Assembly: GCF_028858725.1 (NCBI RefSeq)
Contig: NC_084781.1
Location: 5,898,513-5,962,512 of the forward strand
DNA from: Colius striatus
Taxonomy: Eukaryota; Chordata; Aves; Coliiformes; Coliidae
Reading direction: 5' to 3'
DNA: 64,000 bases
How positions within the stretch are numbered: the stretch's first letter is position 1; every line of letters begins with the position of its first letter. Below the pieces are notes generated by a model that saw nothing but the letters and a program-made list of their open reading frames with translations, searched no databases and was not told the origin of the DNA. Position numbers and translations under genes: made by a program. Below are positions 12,156 through 25,400 of this stretch, piece after piece.

Positions 12156-13777
12156 AGCTTCAACATAGTTTGAATGTGGAAGGTGTAGCGATAGTTCAGA
12201 GTTGAAAAAATATATATATTCAGGAAAAAAAACCCACAAAGCAAAAGAGAACAACTCTTAGAAGGAACAGAAGCCTTTAAATGAAAAATGAAACCGAGCT
12301 GACTTTGGCATCTATTCCGTTGCGCTAAGGTGATGAACAGAAGGATGTTGGGGGGTGGGTAGGCTGCAGTTTGACTTGGGTAAATTGAGCCACTTCTACT
12401 AGTGTATTCTTCTAAGTATGCAGTCTTTTACAGTAGCATCACATAAACTGTGAAAAATAATGCTCTTGTCACTAAGTGTGGGGTTTTTTGCTTTTCTTTT
12501 CCTTAGCTCCTGGGATGCAAATGGAGGCTGACTGGGAATACAGGCGTAGACATTCATGCAGTACCCATCCTGAGCAGGATAGCAGGGCAGGATGGGGCCT
12601 CACTTCAAAGCCTTGTGTCAAATCTAGCCCTTGCATGACCCCTGACAGCAGTGTTGGTAGAATGATGGGGAGGTCTGGCCTAGGTCCCTGGGATTATTTT
12701 TATTCTAAGACATCGCTCCATAAAATGCAGCACAAAAAGTTACTACGGTCGGTCTCTGGTTGGGGAGAGTCCTTGGGGCAGCAGAGGATGAGTAGGTAGG
12801 CAGTGTGTACCTCTGTCCGTGTCGATGACCACAAGATTTGCTCATTTCTGCAAAGTTTTTGACTGCTTTTGTCATCTGTACGTTGTGGTGTGTAAGTTAC
12901 AACGCACCGAGAGCTGAGCAGCTGCCAGGGAACAAATGTTGCACAGCACCAAGGACCAGGGACATGTACAGGGACGTGGGGCAGCACCTTTTCAGTGAAA
13001 ATTGGGGTTGGCATTTCTGTCATAAAAAGTGTCAAGCTGGAAGCCCAATCCAACACCCAGCAGCATCATTAGGAAGTACCCTGCGGGCCGCAGCGGGTCT
13101 GTGTCAAGGCTGACGGAGGGAGCAGCATGCCAAGGCAGAAGTGAAGCCTGCGCTTGCCTGAGCGCTGGGCACAGCCATTCACCTCCTTTTAATGTCCTCG
13201 TGACACCTCCCGACACTTGCAGATTAATCCTGGAGAATGGTTTTATACTCGCCCTTAAGGGAGAGTGATTTGTTTTAATTCAGTACTCCATTTCCAAGGT
13301 AGCTTAGGCTTCATTGCTTTTCTTTAAACCTTTGAAGAGGGACCAACCTGATGCCGTTTATGCTGTATATGTTTATATATGTATCCATGCCATACATATA
13401 TATCTATATGGCAATGCAGACTGATCAGCTTCTAGTTGTGGAGTGACGACATTTCATGCTGCACCATACGTAAAGATGATGTTAGTGCATCCAGTTGTTC
13501 GGCTTTTAGAGTGGAGTTTTATTTTCACACTTTTCTATGGAGCCTTCAAACCCCAGGTTTTCACACTAGGCTGTTTTGATAGTTGTTCTCAGCCCCTCTG
13601 TTGCCATCCTTTCCCAGCATTCCCTACTTTTGGGGGCCTTCTATCTTGTTAAAAAAACAAAAAAACAAAAAATCTTTTTACCAAGTGAAGCATCACTTCC
13701 ACCTTTATTCCCATTCTCACCGGTGTAAATACTAACTGAGGATTTTGACTTTGCATTCTGTCAGAATAATGTGTTCA

Positions 13778-13783
13778 AATAAA
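13778..13783 (+). promoter_or_regulatory. NCAM1: NCAM1 polyadenylation signal, distal candidate
   Basis: An exact AATAAA is followed within 15 bases by a second one, then by a G/T-bearing stretch including gtgtgtgtgtg near 13850. It would give a 3' UTR of about 3.6 kb, ending less than 1 kb before the TTC12 coding start. Confidence 0.45.
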
Positions 13784-14429
13784 AACTACAAATAAAAAAA
13801 GCTCGTGGCTGCGGTCTGTCCTTCAGCTGCCCCGGCAGCCCCCGGACTGCGTGTGTGTGTGTGCAGTGAACAGCCCAGCGGGAGGGAAACATCTGTCCGA
13901 GGTTCTGGGCTGCGCACCAGCGGGAAAGGCGCTCGCCGTTAGCATCCAGCCGGGCAGCTCGCCTCCTGGCTCTGCCAAATCAAACCCAGGTGTGAGTTTC
14001 AGTAACACAAGCGGGAGGGAGGAGCAGCCGCAGCTCGCCCTTCTGGTTTGAATACATTTGGGCTGCGAGGCAATGGCTGAGCTGCTTGGCAGAGGGAAAG
14101 GGAGTGTTTTCAGCTTGGGAATCGGTGAAGCATTTCTCTGAGCTTTCAAGCCAGAAGTTAAAGCAAGGAAAGCCAGGATGAAGACAGCATCTCTCTGCTG
14201 TGCTACAGCTACCTCTACGTGGCTCACCTGGAGTACGAGCACTACTGGCCAGCAAGGGAATGCTGTCGAGGAGTAACGGTGAGAGAAGACGCCTAATGCT
14301 CTAGAATGCACGGGAACTACAAACCCCTACTTTTCTCCCACAGCATTCGAAAGACTGCTGCAAAAGCAGGCCAGTACCTGGTGCTGAGGATGCGCCTGTC
14401 CCCACTCCGTAAAGCAGAAAGTGAACTCC

Positions 14430-14800
14430 CACATTCCTGCGCTGGCGCATGGGCGGCGCAGCCGAGCGCACGGAGCCGGCGGGACCCGCAGCGGCGGCGC
14501 CGGGCCAGCAGAGGGAGCCCTCGCGGCACGGCGGGGCGAGCACGGGCGGAGGCAACGGACGAGGAGCGAGCGGGGAGCCGCCGCCCGCCCGCCGCGAAGC
14601 CGCCGCGCCCGCCCCGGAGCCGGCCGGGCCGGTGCCCACGGCAGCGCCGAGGCCGCGGCGCCTCCTCCGGGCGGGTGCGAGCGCCATGGCCGCCCGGCTG
14701 CCGGAGCGGGAGCTGCGGCGCTTCCTCCGCCGCGTGGACGACATCAGTGAGCGCCGCGGGGCCGGGCTGGGCTGCTCGGGTGGGGTGCGGGGAAGTGCGG
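14430..14800 (+). promoter_or_regulatory. TTC12: CpG-island promoter and 5' UTR of TTC12
   Basis: The base composition jumps here to very GC-rich sequence with dense CG dinucleotides, for example runs of cggcggg and gccgcgg. Neighbouring DNA is CpG-poor. The first TTC12 codon lies inside the island. No TATA box is evident near the start, which fits a housekeeping-like promoter. Long open frames on both strands here reflect the high GC content. Confidence 0.8.
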
Positions 14801-16445
14801 GATTCCGGCCCCCGTCCCGAGGTCGGGGTACCTGAGGTGTCCGTGAGAGCCGTCGGAGGCGTTGCGGATGCCAGGAGGAGCTGCCGGGCCCGAGGAGGGT
14901 TTGTCACGCAGAAGCTGTGGCTCTTGCACGCGAGATGAAGTTGTGTTTGTAAATGTTTCCATGTCCACAAGCTTTCCCGGTTACCGGAGCCTCTCCAATG
15001 CAGAGGCACAGCCGAACTGGTCCTTCTGGGTCAGTCGTGTGCGTGTGTGTGTGTTTCTGCTTACTTTATGGTTTTAATCCCTCTTTAGCTAATTTAGTGC
15101 AAGGCTTGAACTCCACGGACCCCGCTGTCAGGGAGAAAGCTTTTGCTGAAACAGAGAAAAGGCTCCACGAGCAGGAAACCGAACAGGAGAAAGCCAGCGA
15201 GACCACAGCGAACAGAACAGTCATCAGCACGGGAGGTCCTGTAAGGGGTTTCCCTTAGACGTTAGAGCTGTATGCAATTGGGGTCTTTTAAACACCACTT
15301 CACATTCCTTGCCCAGGAGAAAAAAAATGCTAAACAATACAAGTATGTTCTGAATGGGACTGTATTTTTTTCACCAATCATCTTATTGGGTGGCACTTGA
15401 TGTCTGAAGACTGCCAACAACACGATACTCCTGTTGGATTTGTCCAAGCTGCATGCAAGCACTGAGGTGCAATAGCTTGTAGATTTCATCTCCTTTTCAG
15501 GAGCAACTTGGGCAGAACTAGTGTTGTGTCCCTTCATTAATTTGATTTGGCTTTGATTCCTGCTCTAGGGTGTGGATTTCAGTGGCTCACCTCATTAAAG
15601 ATACAAGTGGGAGCTTTCTGATAACGTCAAAAATGATGAAGTTCTGCCATCCTTTGTTTAAGTGTCAATTTGACATTCCCAGGAGGCATCAATCTGGATA
15701 TTTCAGATGGCCTGGAGCTTTGAATAGCTTAAGCAAGTGTTCCTTTGCTGCTGTGGGTTTTACTCAAATACATGTGTACAGACGTGTGCTGTGCTTCTCT
15801 TTGTAGGACACGGTGAATGCAGAGGCAGGCAGTGCAGGTAGGATAGTGCTCCCTCCAGCGTTTAGCATTTCTTCAATCCTTTTTAGCAGAGATGGAGAAA
15901 ATAATTGCTGGCACTTCATGCAAGACTCAATTCCCCTTCTTCTGAGGTCAAGGCTAACATTTCTAGTGACTTTAATACAAAACCAGTCAGAGCTGGGAAC
16001 ACGTTGGTGGATTTTGCCGGTATGGCTGCGCTCACTCCTGGGCAGGGAGCTTGGTGTGCCTTGTCGTATGCTGGCCTCTCATCTAAAAAGTATTCTGAAT
16101 TTAAAAGGAAACGGGTTTCTTTCTAGAGATGAGATACTTGGAGGCAAGCGTGGAAGTCCCGAACGGCAGCGTGGCCCCTGTGTGCAGCAGCTTGTCATTC
16201 GTGTCCCAGTTCAGTTGTTGTGCACCCTCAGTATTTTAATTTTAGAGAAATACCTCAGAAATTAGGTTGGCTTTTTTTTTTCTCGTGGTAGATTTATTTT
16301 AATGCAGAATGCCTTGTTCTTTCCCCCTCTTTCAAACTAAAATGTCAACCACTCTGCTGGCTCAAAGATGGCTTTCTGGCGCTTCTGGAAAAGGATGCGA
16401 AGGAACGAGCTCAGCGAAGGAAGAGAAACGAACGCTCAGCAAACG
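14686..16445 (+). CDS. TTC12: TTC12 N-terminal exons 1-4
   Basis: Four exons encode residues 1 to about 108. They give a helical start (FLRRVDDI), a segment [18 protein letters not shown] matching the family's N-terminal helix pair, a glutamate-rich stretch, and a basic region [13 protein letters not shown] just before the TPRs. Exon 3 is only 31 bases (15807-15837). It is supported because its one-base overhang joins exactly to exon 4 (G|AT = Asp), giving [15 protein letters not shown], the family pattern. Confidence 0.88.
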
Positions 16446-19400
16446 GTAATCGCTAAAGGCTGTTGTAGCTAGTGCCTCCAAAATTGCTTAGGGGGAGCTG
16501 GGCTGATTTTAGAGGCCAAAATGCTTTGTTTGTTGCTGTTCTCTAGGCATACTGAGACAGTGCTTTGGTTCTCTGAAAGCAATGATCTCGTCCGCAGCAT
16601 TGGTTACCTGGATGCAGCAGGGTTAAACGCTTCGAGAGTTGTTGCAACCTGTTCTTCTCCCTTTATTATAAAGGCTTGGGATGGAGGGAGCCAGCTGAGT
16701 ATTTCAGGGCTGTCCTAGGCAAAGACAGATGCTCACTTTTCCTGCTGAAAGAGGAGTGGGGATCAGGTGCACTGAATAGGTCAGAAATTCCTTGCAGGTA
16801 ATGCCTGGTGAAGACAGCTGCAGTGGAGCTGGGTTTTGGTGCTTATTCCAACAGGAAAGTGTGGCCTCTGTTTCCTTAGTCACTCTTTGGGGAAATAAAA
16901 CCTGAGTAATTTGAATGCCTGTCTGTTGTTTTGCAGCTCTGAAAGAGAAAGGAAACGATGCTTTCAGGAAAGGAGACTATGTCACAGCCATTCAGAGATA
17001 CACTGAAGGTCTGGAAAGGCTGAAAGACAAGCAGGAGCTTTACACAAACAGAGCACAGGTGTGGAAGTGAACTACCACTACACTGCCTTAATCTTGTTAG
17101 AAACTTCAAGAAAGAGTTGCACAGAGATCATTAGAGGTGTAAATTCTTCCCTCCTGACTGATGCATCTGAATCCCTTGGAGGCTTTAGTTCTAGGCTAGG
17201 GCTAGTCCTTCCTGAGGGAGTGTTCGTGTCTCTGCCCTCTTGGGTATGGCACAGATGAGGCCCTGTTCCTCCAGAATAAGTGTGGGGAAAAAGTGATTCT
17301 AGTTCATAATTTAAATCCACTCCTTTTTTTCTTTCTTTTCAAAGGATCACTGTTATGACTGTAGAATGTTAGTAACTGCTCTGCATTCTCTGCTTGCTTT
17401 GTATAATCCAGATGCCTCTCTTGGAGTTTGTTTCATTACATGTATTGTAAGTTACAGACTCTGAGGAGGTGGAAAACAAGATAAGAAACAGCTGGTAATT
17501 ATCCTGAAAAATCAGTGACTAGACAAATCCACACTCTGGTTGTATTCCTTTCTGATTAGCTGATGTTTGTACATCAGTGAAAGTTGTGTGGAGTGTTCTA
17601 ATTCCTCTGCCTGGGCTCTCTTGGTTTTGTTTCAGGCCTACCTGAAGATGCATGAGTATGAAAAAGCCATTGGTGACTGTGAATGGGCATTAAAGGTAAC
17701 TTCAGGATTCTGTCTTTTATGGTCAGTGCTTCTGGAAGGCGAGTTCCTTTGTAACTGAGGACATGGAGACAACTTGCTAATAGAAATGAAAGAATGTGGT
17801 GCTGCAGAGATCCCTGTGTCCTGAGTGACCTGAGCAATATAAAGCAGCTAATATTTCAGTGCTACCTGTGCACAGAAAGGTTTAAAAAGCTTGTTATAAG
17901 TGATAGTAAGCTACAGTAAGATAGTAAGCTATTAACTGAATCCAGATTCAGTTGCAGTACATCAGAGACACCCATGACTACAACATAATTAACACTTTAT
18001 TAACAATAATGTCAGCATTGTTGCAAGAAATCAGTATTTTTGATACATAATTGAACTGGCAAAGATCCCTGAATCTGTGAGTATTCCCTCAAAAGTGGTT
18101 TTTTTTGTGCACAGCTAATGATAAAGGGGTGCTTATTTCATTCCTGGCAAGACTAATCAAAAGAAATAGAGAAATGCTGTTGTTACAGAAGTTGTGGGAC
18201 TCTGCATGTGTTGATGCAGACCTTAACGTGACCTAATTGCACAAAAGTCTGCTTCTACTGCCTGGTCTTGCAGCTTTCTGGGAAGGATGTGACCTCAGCT
18301 GATTCCCACTTTTAACCAGAGCAAAGCCTGCATAGCTTGCACAGGGAAGGAAAATTGGTACCTGAAGGTAATAATTCAGCATCTGAGCTTCCAGTGCCTC
18401 TGGTACCTGGTATGAGCAGCCTCTTCTGTACTTCTGGTTGTTTTGGTCAGCTGTAACCATTAAGCAGAAGACTGGGATGAGCATTAAAAGGTTACAAGTT
18501 CTAAACACATAACTAATAATTCTTTCTTTTTACACACAGTGCAATGAAAAATGTATCAAAGCCTATTTTCTAATGGGAAAAGCTCAGCTGGGACTCAAGC
18601 ACTACACTGAGGTGAGCTGACCAAGTCTTGTGGCCACGGGACCGTGTTCTGCTTTTGGTGTAACATTGTGGGTGAGAGGCAGAAATTTGTGACCTTAAGA
18701 ATGGACTGTGGTGAGCCTTTAGACCTGAGAGAAATTTCCTGTGCTTTGCAAAGACTGATAATTCTAAAGTCATCTTTCCACATCTTGTAAAACAGCCTGT
18801 GTCCTCTAATTTGGCACACACAGATGTAGAAGGACTGTTCAGTTGTGTCACTTTGTACTCTAATCGACCTCAAAAGAATGGGGGACTTTTCTATTCTGCT
18901 CTCCCATAGTAGAATATTTCTTTGGTGAGAGTTTGTCACCACTTGGCTACTGGACACTGAGACAGCAAGCGCTGTGCCAGTGCTGAGAGTCCTGAGGCTA
19001 GCCTGGGGGAGTGTTTGGGGAGTCTGCAAGGCTTGTGTCTGTGCTCAGAGAACCCCACTTTTGGTACTTCAAGACTGATATTAGTGATGTGTGCTGAGGG
19101 AAGTGGTTGTGCTGTGAGTGCCATGTTTCACTTTTTTGAAACAGAAGAGGTTTTGACTTGTGCATGTCCATAAATTTGATTTTTCACACTCAAATACAAT
19201 GGCCAAGAAACCTGAACTTACACAGGGTGACTCTGATTAGGATTGGCATTTTTATCATCTTCCCATTTTTATCTTAAACAGCCTGTTTCTGTTTTCTGTT
19301 AAGTCCAGGCAGTGTTATGAGAAGATCTTACAAATTGATCCCCTAAAGGAAAGGCTATTTAAAGGTAGGAAATAGCCATTTTTACACTGCTGTCCCTTGT

Positions 19401-22400
19401 TTTCTGATCAAAACCACTGTCTGAAAGTTTCTGCTCTTCAGATGGTTTCACAGCATCTCTTCACACAGCTCTTGTTCCTGGTAGTTTCTTCTTTAAGTTT
19501 TGTTTCACTTGCCAGAGCTGTGGATCATTCTGTCTGTGTGTGTAAGGTAGTGCTCTCTCTGTCACAGTCAGCTTCAGTTTTCACTTGTCACTTGACCATA
19601 TCAAAACATTGAACTGCCATGCTTTGGTTTCGTTTTTCCTTCCCAAGATTGTATGAATGAGGTAAACTTGGAGGAGAAAAGGATGAAAGATGAAGAGAGA
19701 GCAATGAAGGAAGTTCAGTCTGGAAAGCTTGCTGCTCTGTCCATAAAAGAACTGCTACAGAAACTTGAGAGGCCTGACCAGAATATCCTCTACTATACAG
19801 GAGGGATCAGACTTTTGACAGGAGCTGTGAAAGACCGTACGTATGTGATGCCAAGGCTGTCGCTCATGGGAGCTGTAACCCAAGTTAGGTGAAGACAAGT
19901 GGAGTAGCTTTTAAAGGAACAGAAAAAAAATATTCCTGTATTTAAAACACAAAGTGAACAAAGATTCAAAAAGTCTGGTCAGTAGCCATTTATGTGTGTT
20001 TTTCAGAACTGGATGAGTACTGTAGCTGAGCTGGTTTCTGACACATTTGGGTCTCTTCAGAGCCATTTCATTTGTTAGGAAGTATTTGTAATTTTCTGTT
20101 AAGACAAGTTGATTTGCAAAGCCAGTCTCATGTTTCAGTCTCCCTAAAAAGCCTTCAACTTTAAGTCAATTCCTCTTTACAGCACCAGGCAGGAGTTAGA
20201 GCCGTCCTCAGCTTCGAGGGTGCTTCTGCTTCAAGTAGCGTTCTTAAGAGATTTTTTTCCCCTGCTGTAATAATGTTCTCTCCCCAAAACTGTCGATCCA
20301 GTGACGTTTTCTTTTAACACTGTGTTATAGAAGAGCAGGAGTCTGCCTTCACAACGATACATCATCCAGACAGATCATAGAGCTGATGTGTTTGTCTCTG
20401 ATTTTTTCAGGCACTGGGCAAACTTTATTTAGAACAAACAATGGATTCAGTATCCTCAAAGACAACGAGACTGTGAGACGGTAAGAGCTCTTCAGAGGAG
20501 AACAGTGGGGTGTTATAGCATGAGGAAATGAAAATACTGCTTTCAAGAAACACAATCAGGTCTGGAAATGCAGATGAAATGATGGAAAGATAATGCAGTA
20601 ACAGGTTTTAATGCCTGAACGGACTGCCCTCTGACTCTGGCACAGACGCTGCTCTACCAGGTGCAGTGGACAGAGTTAATGAGTTTCTTTCTCCATCTCC
20701 TCTTTCTGTACAGTTAGCTTATCATGGTGAGAGCAGGTTAGTAAAAAACCCTTCATATAAAAGAACATCTGAAGCATGTAGTTGCTTTAATTCTGCCTGT
20801 CTGGACTCCCTGTTAATTGCTATTAGTTGCCATCAGTAAATATGCATGGCTGTATGCCATGGCCACATTGCTCTGGGGACCAGCCTTTTGGTAATCAAGA
20901 TACAAACCTGGCTCATATTTATCTGTATCATTTTAAACTTTGTCTTTGGAGGGGTCTCCTGTCTGAATTTGCATTTGAGCCAAGTTCAGATAGATAACAG
21001 AAAGGAACGATGTGCAAAAGATGCAACGTGGAGTTATGGCACAGCTGAGTTGGCTCAGAACAGCACGATCTGGTTGAACAGAGCTGTTCTTTAAGGTTGT
21101 CACCAGGACTGCAGCACAGACTTCCTGAGAGGGAGAGACTATTGTGTGTGTTGGCTGTAAACAGACTTAAGACCTGAAGTGCTTCCAACTGTGCACAAAG
21201 TTTTTATGCCCTGGCTGTTCACAGGTATCTCGCTGCAGAACTGAATTTGCCGTCTTTATTGTGCTGTGTAACACTCATACAGGGTCTTGCGTGTGTTGTG
21301 GGTAGAGCAGAGCGAGTAGATCATCAATCTGGTCTCATGGAAAACGAGTCTGATTAGTCCTAAAAATGTTTAGCCCATGAGCTGGGTTTTGGGCTTATGG
21401 ACTGAAGTGTTCGCGTGGGCTTCGGCAATTTCCGTGGCAAAAGAGCTGATTATTTGATCTGTCCTTTGCCCTTTTTATGAGCTGACTTTTCTAATTCAGG
21501 GGCTTCTGTGCAGAGAGAAAAAACACTGCTGAAGTGGATCTGTCTGTTTGTCTTCTCTTCCTTTGGCAAGCTGTCTGCGCCGGGAATGGTAAAACTACGG
21601 AATCGACATTAATCATTGTTAATGGACTTGTTAATGTGGCACTTACTGTGTCTAAAACTGATGTTTGACATGAACATCACTTTCCCAGAGCACTTGGGTC
21701 TAGACTTTATTGTAAACAAAGTTTTACAGGTCAGTTGCAAGAGTTGGAGGAGTCCTCCTAGCAGCAACCACAGTTCTGGCCACTGTGTCTGCGATGAGAT
21801 TTAACTTCCAGTTGAGGTCTGTGGGCATTTTAAGTCTACTGAAGAAGTGGAAAGTGAATCCCCTGTGATTATTGCTGCTCTTGAGATCATTCTATTGTTT
21901 GTATCACTTTGTCTTTTTCAAGCAGTTGAAATAGCAGCAAAATAGCAGAGGTTTACAGAAGTGCTGTGAGAGAAGGATGAATTCCGTTAGTGTTCACAGT
22001 CAGCAGTCCCTGGGCTGGCAGCTCGTGCCTCTGTTTCTAGGGAACATACACGTAGTTGAGGAATGGGCTGGGGTGGTGGGTGGTAGAGTGGTACAGGGTG
22101 CCACACAAGGAAAACACATACAGTTTGGTGTCAGCATCTGTGTTGACTTTTATATCATGGGGTGCAGCTGAAGCCTGAGAGAATATTCATGTTGCAAGGT
22201 AAGAGGAAAAGCCCATTTCGTTTTCTGCCTATAGTTAGTGAGCAGTAAATACAGTGCAATGTGCAGGCTTGTGTAGCTTACATGTTTGTGCCTGGCAGGG
22301 CAGGGGTCTGTTTTGCCTGAACAGTCCAGACCCCAGCTGATGAAGATGGGAGCACTCTGTGCTCACGATTCTTGTGTCTTTGAAGAAGTACTTGGTGCCT

Positions 22401-25400
22401 GGGAAGGTCGTGTGTTGCAAGTGAGAGTAAAAATTCAAACAGCAGGGCATGTGATGAGGTAATGAAGCTGGGAGAAGACTGGTGGGTGTTCTGCCTGACC
22501 GTTGCTCTGCAGGGCTGTAGGCCAGATGAACGTGTTGGAGTGAATGAGCACATTAGTGGAGGAAATAAAGACATAAACCCATTAAATTGTGGGCTAGGAG
22601 GAAAATTTGTAAGAGTAGTGGGGATGCTGTTGTGTGTGACATTGCTCTTAGATCTTCTCTTTTCTCAGAAGAAAATCAGCGTCTTCTCTTGTGTCACCCC
22701 GACGTGAGGACACAGCTGCCAAAGCTGCTTTCATCTGCTGTCCTGGAGATCCAACAGGAGACACTGGCGCTAATCTCTCTCTACTCAGAGAATGAGAATG
22801 GAAGGAGACTGCTGGTCGGGCACCAGGACCTAACCAAGTACTAAACACTGCTGTACCTCAGGAAAAAGTCCTTAATGCCTGGGTTCACAGCAGTTCAGAG
22901 CTCATTCCACTAGCACCGAGGAGATGGGTTTTCTGAAAGGGACTCAGTGCCATCGCAGCTTCTGTCCTTAAGGGACAGGCCTAGCTAAGCAAAAGTAAAA
23001 GTTAGGTGTGTGGGGAAAGCTTCAGCAAACTTTCTATCCAAAGGCATCTGTGAAACCAAGCAGAAATGCTCATGCAGTTTTCAGGCAGACCTGTTTTACA
23101 CCAGTGTGTGTTTGTCTAGCGCTCAGTTATCCCCGACTGTAACAGCTTTAGAGTGAAGCAGAGGAGAGATTTGTTGAAACTGTTTGATACTGGGCTATGC
23201 TGATGCTGTTCCTGGTCCAGATTGTTGCTGGCCAACAGCAAGGAAGCTTAGCTTCATGTGTCTGTGAAGTTTACCTGCTGATGAAATCTAATGCCGAGAG
23301 AAACTGGTACATACTTGTGCAAAGTGAGATGATACTGTGAGAGAGGCTAGGGCTAAAATATTGTTCTAATGGCAGTTGGGTGACTGAGTGTGTTTGGAGG
23401 GCCTAATAAAGCCAGTTTGGTCAAAACCCTACTGAACACAAAGGAGTTTAAAACACATCTTTGATCTTTAATAATCAAACCAAAACTGATGTAAACATTT
23501 TGGGGTTTTTTTAATAACAGGTGGCTGCAGATTTTGATGACATTTGTCAACAACAGTGATGGGAGGGCTAGCAGTGCCATGAGCATACTGTCTGACTTAG
23601 CTGAAGAGGAAAGGTAACTTGTGGTTTCTCCTTCATTTTTATGAAGTTGTACTTTGGAATGCACTAAAAGATTTAATGACAGGGCCGTTTGCCCCCTCTG
23701 CTGTGAGGGTACATTTCCAACTGATGTTTAACTGGTCTGTTTGTTCCTGTTGTGTTGCCTTTGTCTGTGATTGTCTAAAGCTTCAAGTGTCCTCCTACAG
23801 CTTTCTTTATCCCCCAACAGGTTCAAAGCCCAGTGTCGTGTCGTGCTTTCCACGAGTGTTTTACCTGTGTTCATCCAGTTGTTGGTATGAAAGATCTGTT
23901 TCTATACTTCTATTTCTGCTTCACTTGTGTAACATGTCTTAGGACTGCTCTCTTCAGTTTTACAGCCAGTTGCTCCTAGACAGGACCCCTCTGCAGCAGG
24001 ACTGCAGTAGTTACTCTGTCCCTAGTTCTGGAGGCCTGGGAAATCCACTTTCATCAGATACTTTCCCCAGGCAGATGTTTTCGGTCTCCAGTACTTAGCA
24101 CTTGCTTTCTACACATGACTAGCTTTATAGCCAGTGATTTGACTCTGGAATTTGGCTGCAGGTAATCTGTGAGGCCAGGATTTCACCCTCACCTTTGTGT
24201 TACAGTCTCCTTAGTGCGTCTTTCAGCCAGTTGGTGACAACAGATTAATCTTGGGTAGTGATTTCTTTCTAATCTGAGAAACCAGGATGAAGAGATGACA
24301 TTAGGTCACAAGGTAAAGATGGTTAGTGGTTCAGGTGCCTTTCCTGGTTATTGATTATTTGAACTACAAATAATACTGTATATGCAGATGATAGAGAAGG
24401 TTGGTTCCAATGCAGAACAGCAGATACAGCTGGAAAGCAAAACACTTCCACTTGTCCAAACAAGCACCAAAACACCACAATAATTACAGTGGTTTTGCAT
24501 TGCTTGTTTCTCTCTCCTGAGCATACCTTCCTGGAATTACAGCTGCAGCAGAGGCTGTTCTGTTCTATGACCTAACTGAGAGTAGGAAATACTCACAGGA
24601 TCCAGACACTTTTTTTCCTGAGACTCTTAAAACGTTGTTGAGATTCACTGTGAAATTTGGGGTGATTTGTAAACTTTGGACTGCTGGATTGTAACATAGA
24701 TGAGAGAGATTCTGGAATCTGAGTTTCCATTGCCAGAGGGGTAGGAACACATCTTTGTTCCCTTGTTGTTTGTTGCTAATTTGCTTCTCTTCTGGTTTTA
24801 GACCTCTGCCAAGCTGGTGAACCAGGCAGCCCTTGCCCGTTGCATTGGCATCATGGGGAACCTGTGTGCAGATGGAGTCATTCGAACGCAGATGGCTGAG
24901 TGCAAAGAGTGCTGGAGAGCATGCCTGAAGCTTGTGGTAAAGAACAGCTCCCACAAGAGTTTTCAGCCCCGTCTCCTGTGGAAGTGGCACTTGTGTGATC
25001 ACATTTGTCTGCCTCCTCTAATAGCTCTGAACCCTTGATGGAGGTCGTTAACACCTGGTAGTTGGGTAAAGGTCTCAAAGCAGTCTGTCACTCAGATAAG
25101 CTGTGGATTGATAGGTGTTGGGGAGGGTGTGTGAGTGGTCCCTTGCTGTAAGTGGCCCCTGTCAGGGTTAGGATGTGGTGTGAACTCTGTCCTAAGAAAG
25201 GAAAAAATTCAGAGGGTGTGAAGGGATCTTGCTTGAAGTGTGCAGCTTTAGATGCCACAATGAAGCAAACACAAGAAAGAATCCGTGTCTAAAAGGTGCT
25301 CAAGGAACTTTTCCTCCCTTCTGAGTTTGTGATGCACCATGTAAGCAAGCACACAAAAGACAGGGAATGCATGTTCTGAACCTCTGAACTGACTGCAGCC

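Larger units (their letters stand above)
10193..12175 (+). other. NCAM1: NCAM1 3' UTR (minimum extent)
   Basis: This untranslated stretch after the NCAM1 stop has many homopolymer A and T runs and an ATT microsatellite near 11150-11190. An AATAAA at 12150-12155 offers a cleavage site just before 12180. A second AATAAA at 13778-13783 would extend the UTR to about 13.8 kb. NCAM1 transcripts are known to carry long 3' UTRs, so both ends are plausible. Confidence 0.65.

Noticed and set aside
14306-15009. Several overlapping frames of 100-230 codons on both strands at the TTC12 promoter
   Set aside because: They arise from the GC-rich CpG island, where stop codons are rare. Arg/Ala/Pro-rich composition is typical of such false frames.
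17902-17931. Short duplicated GATAGTAAGCTA in a TTC12 intron
   Set aside because: A 12-base local duplication in A/T-rich intron sequence is ordinary slippage.
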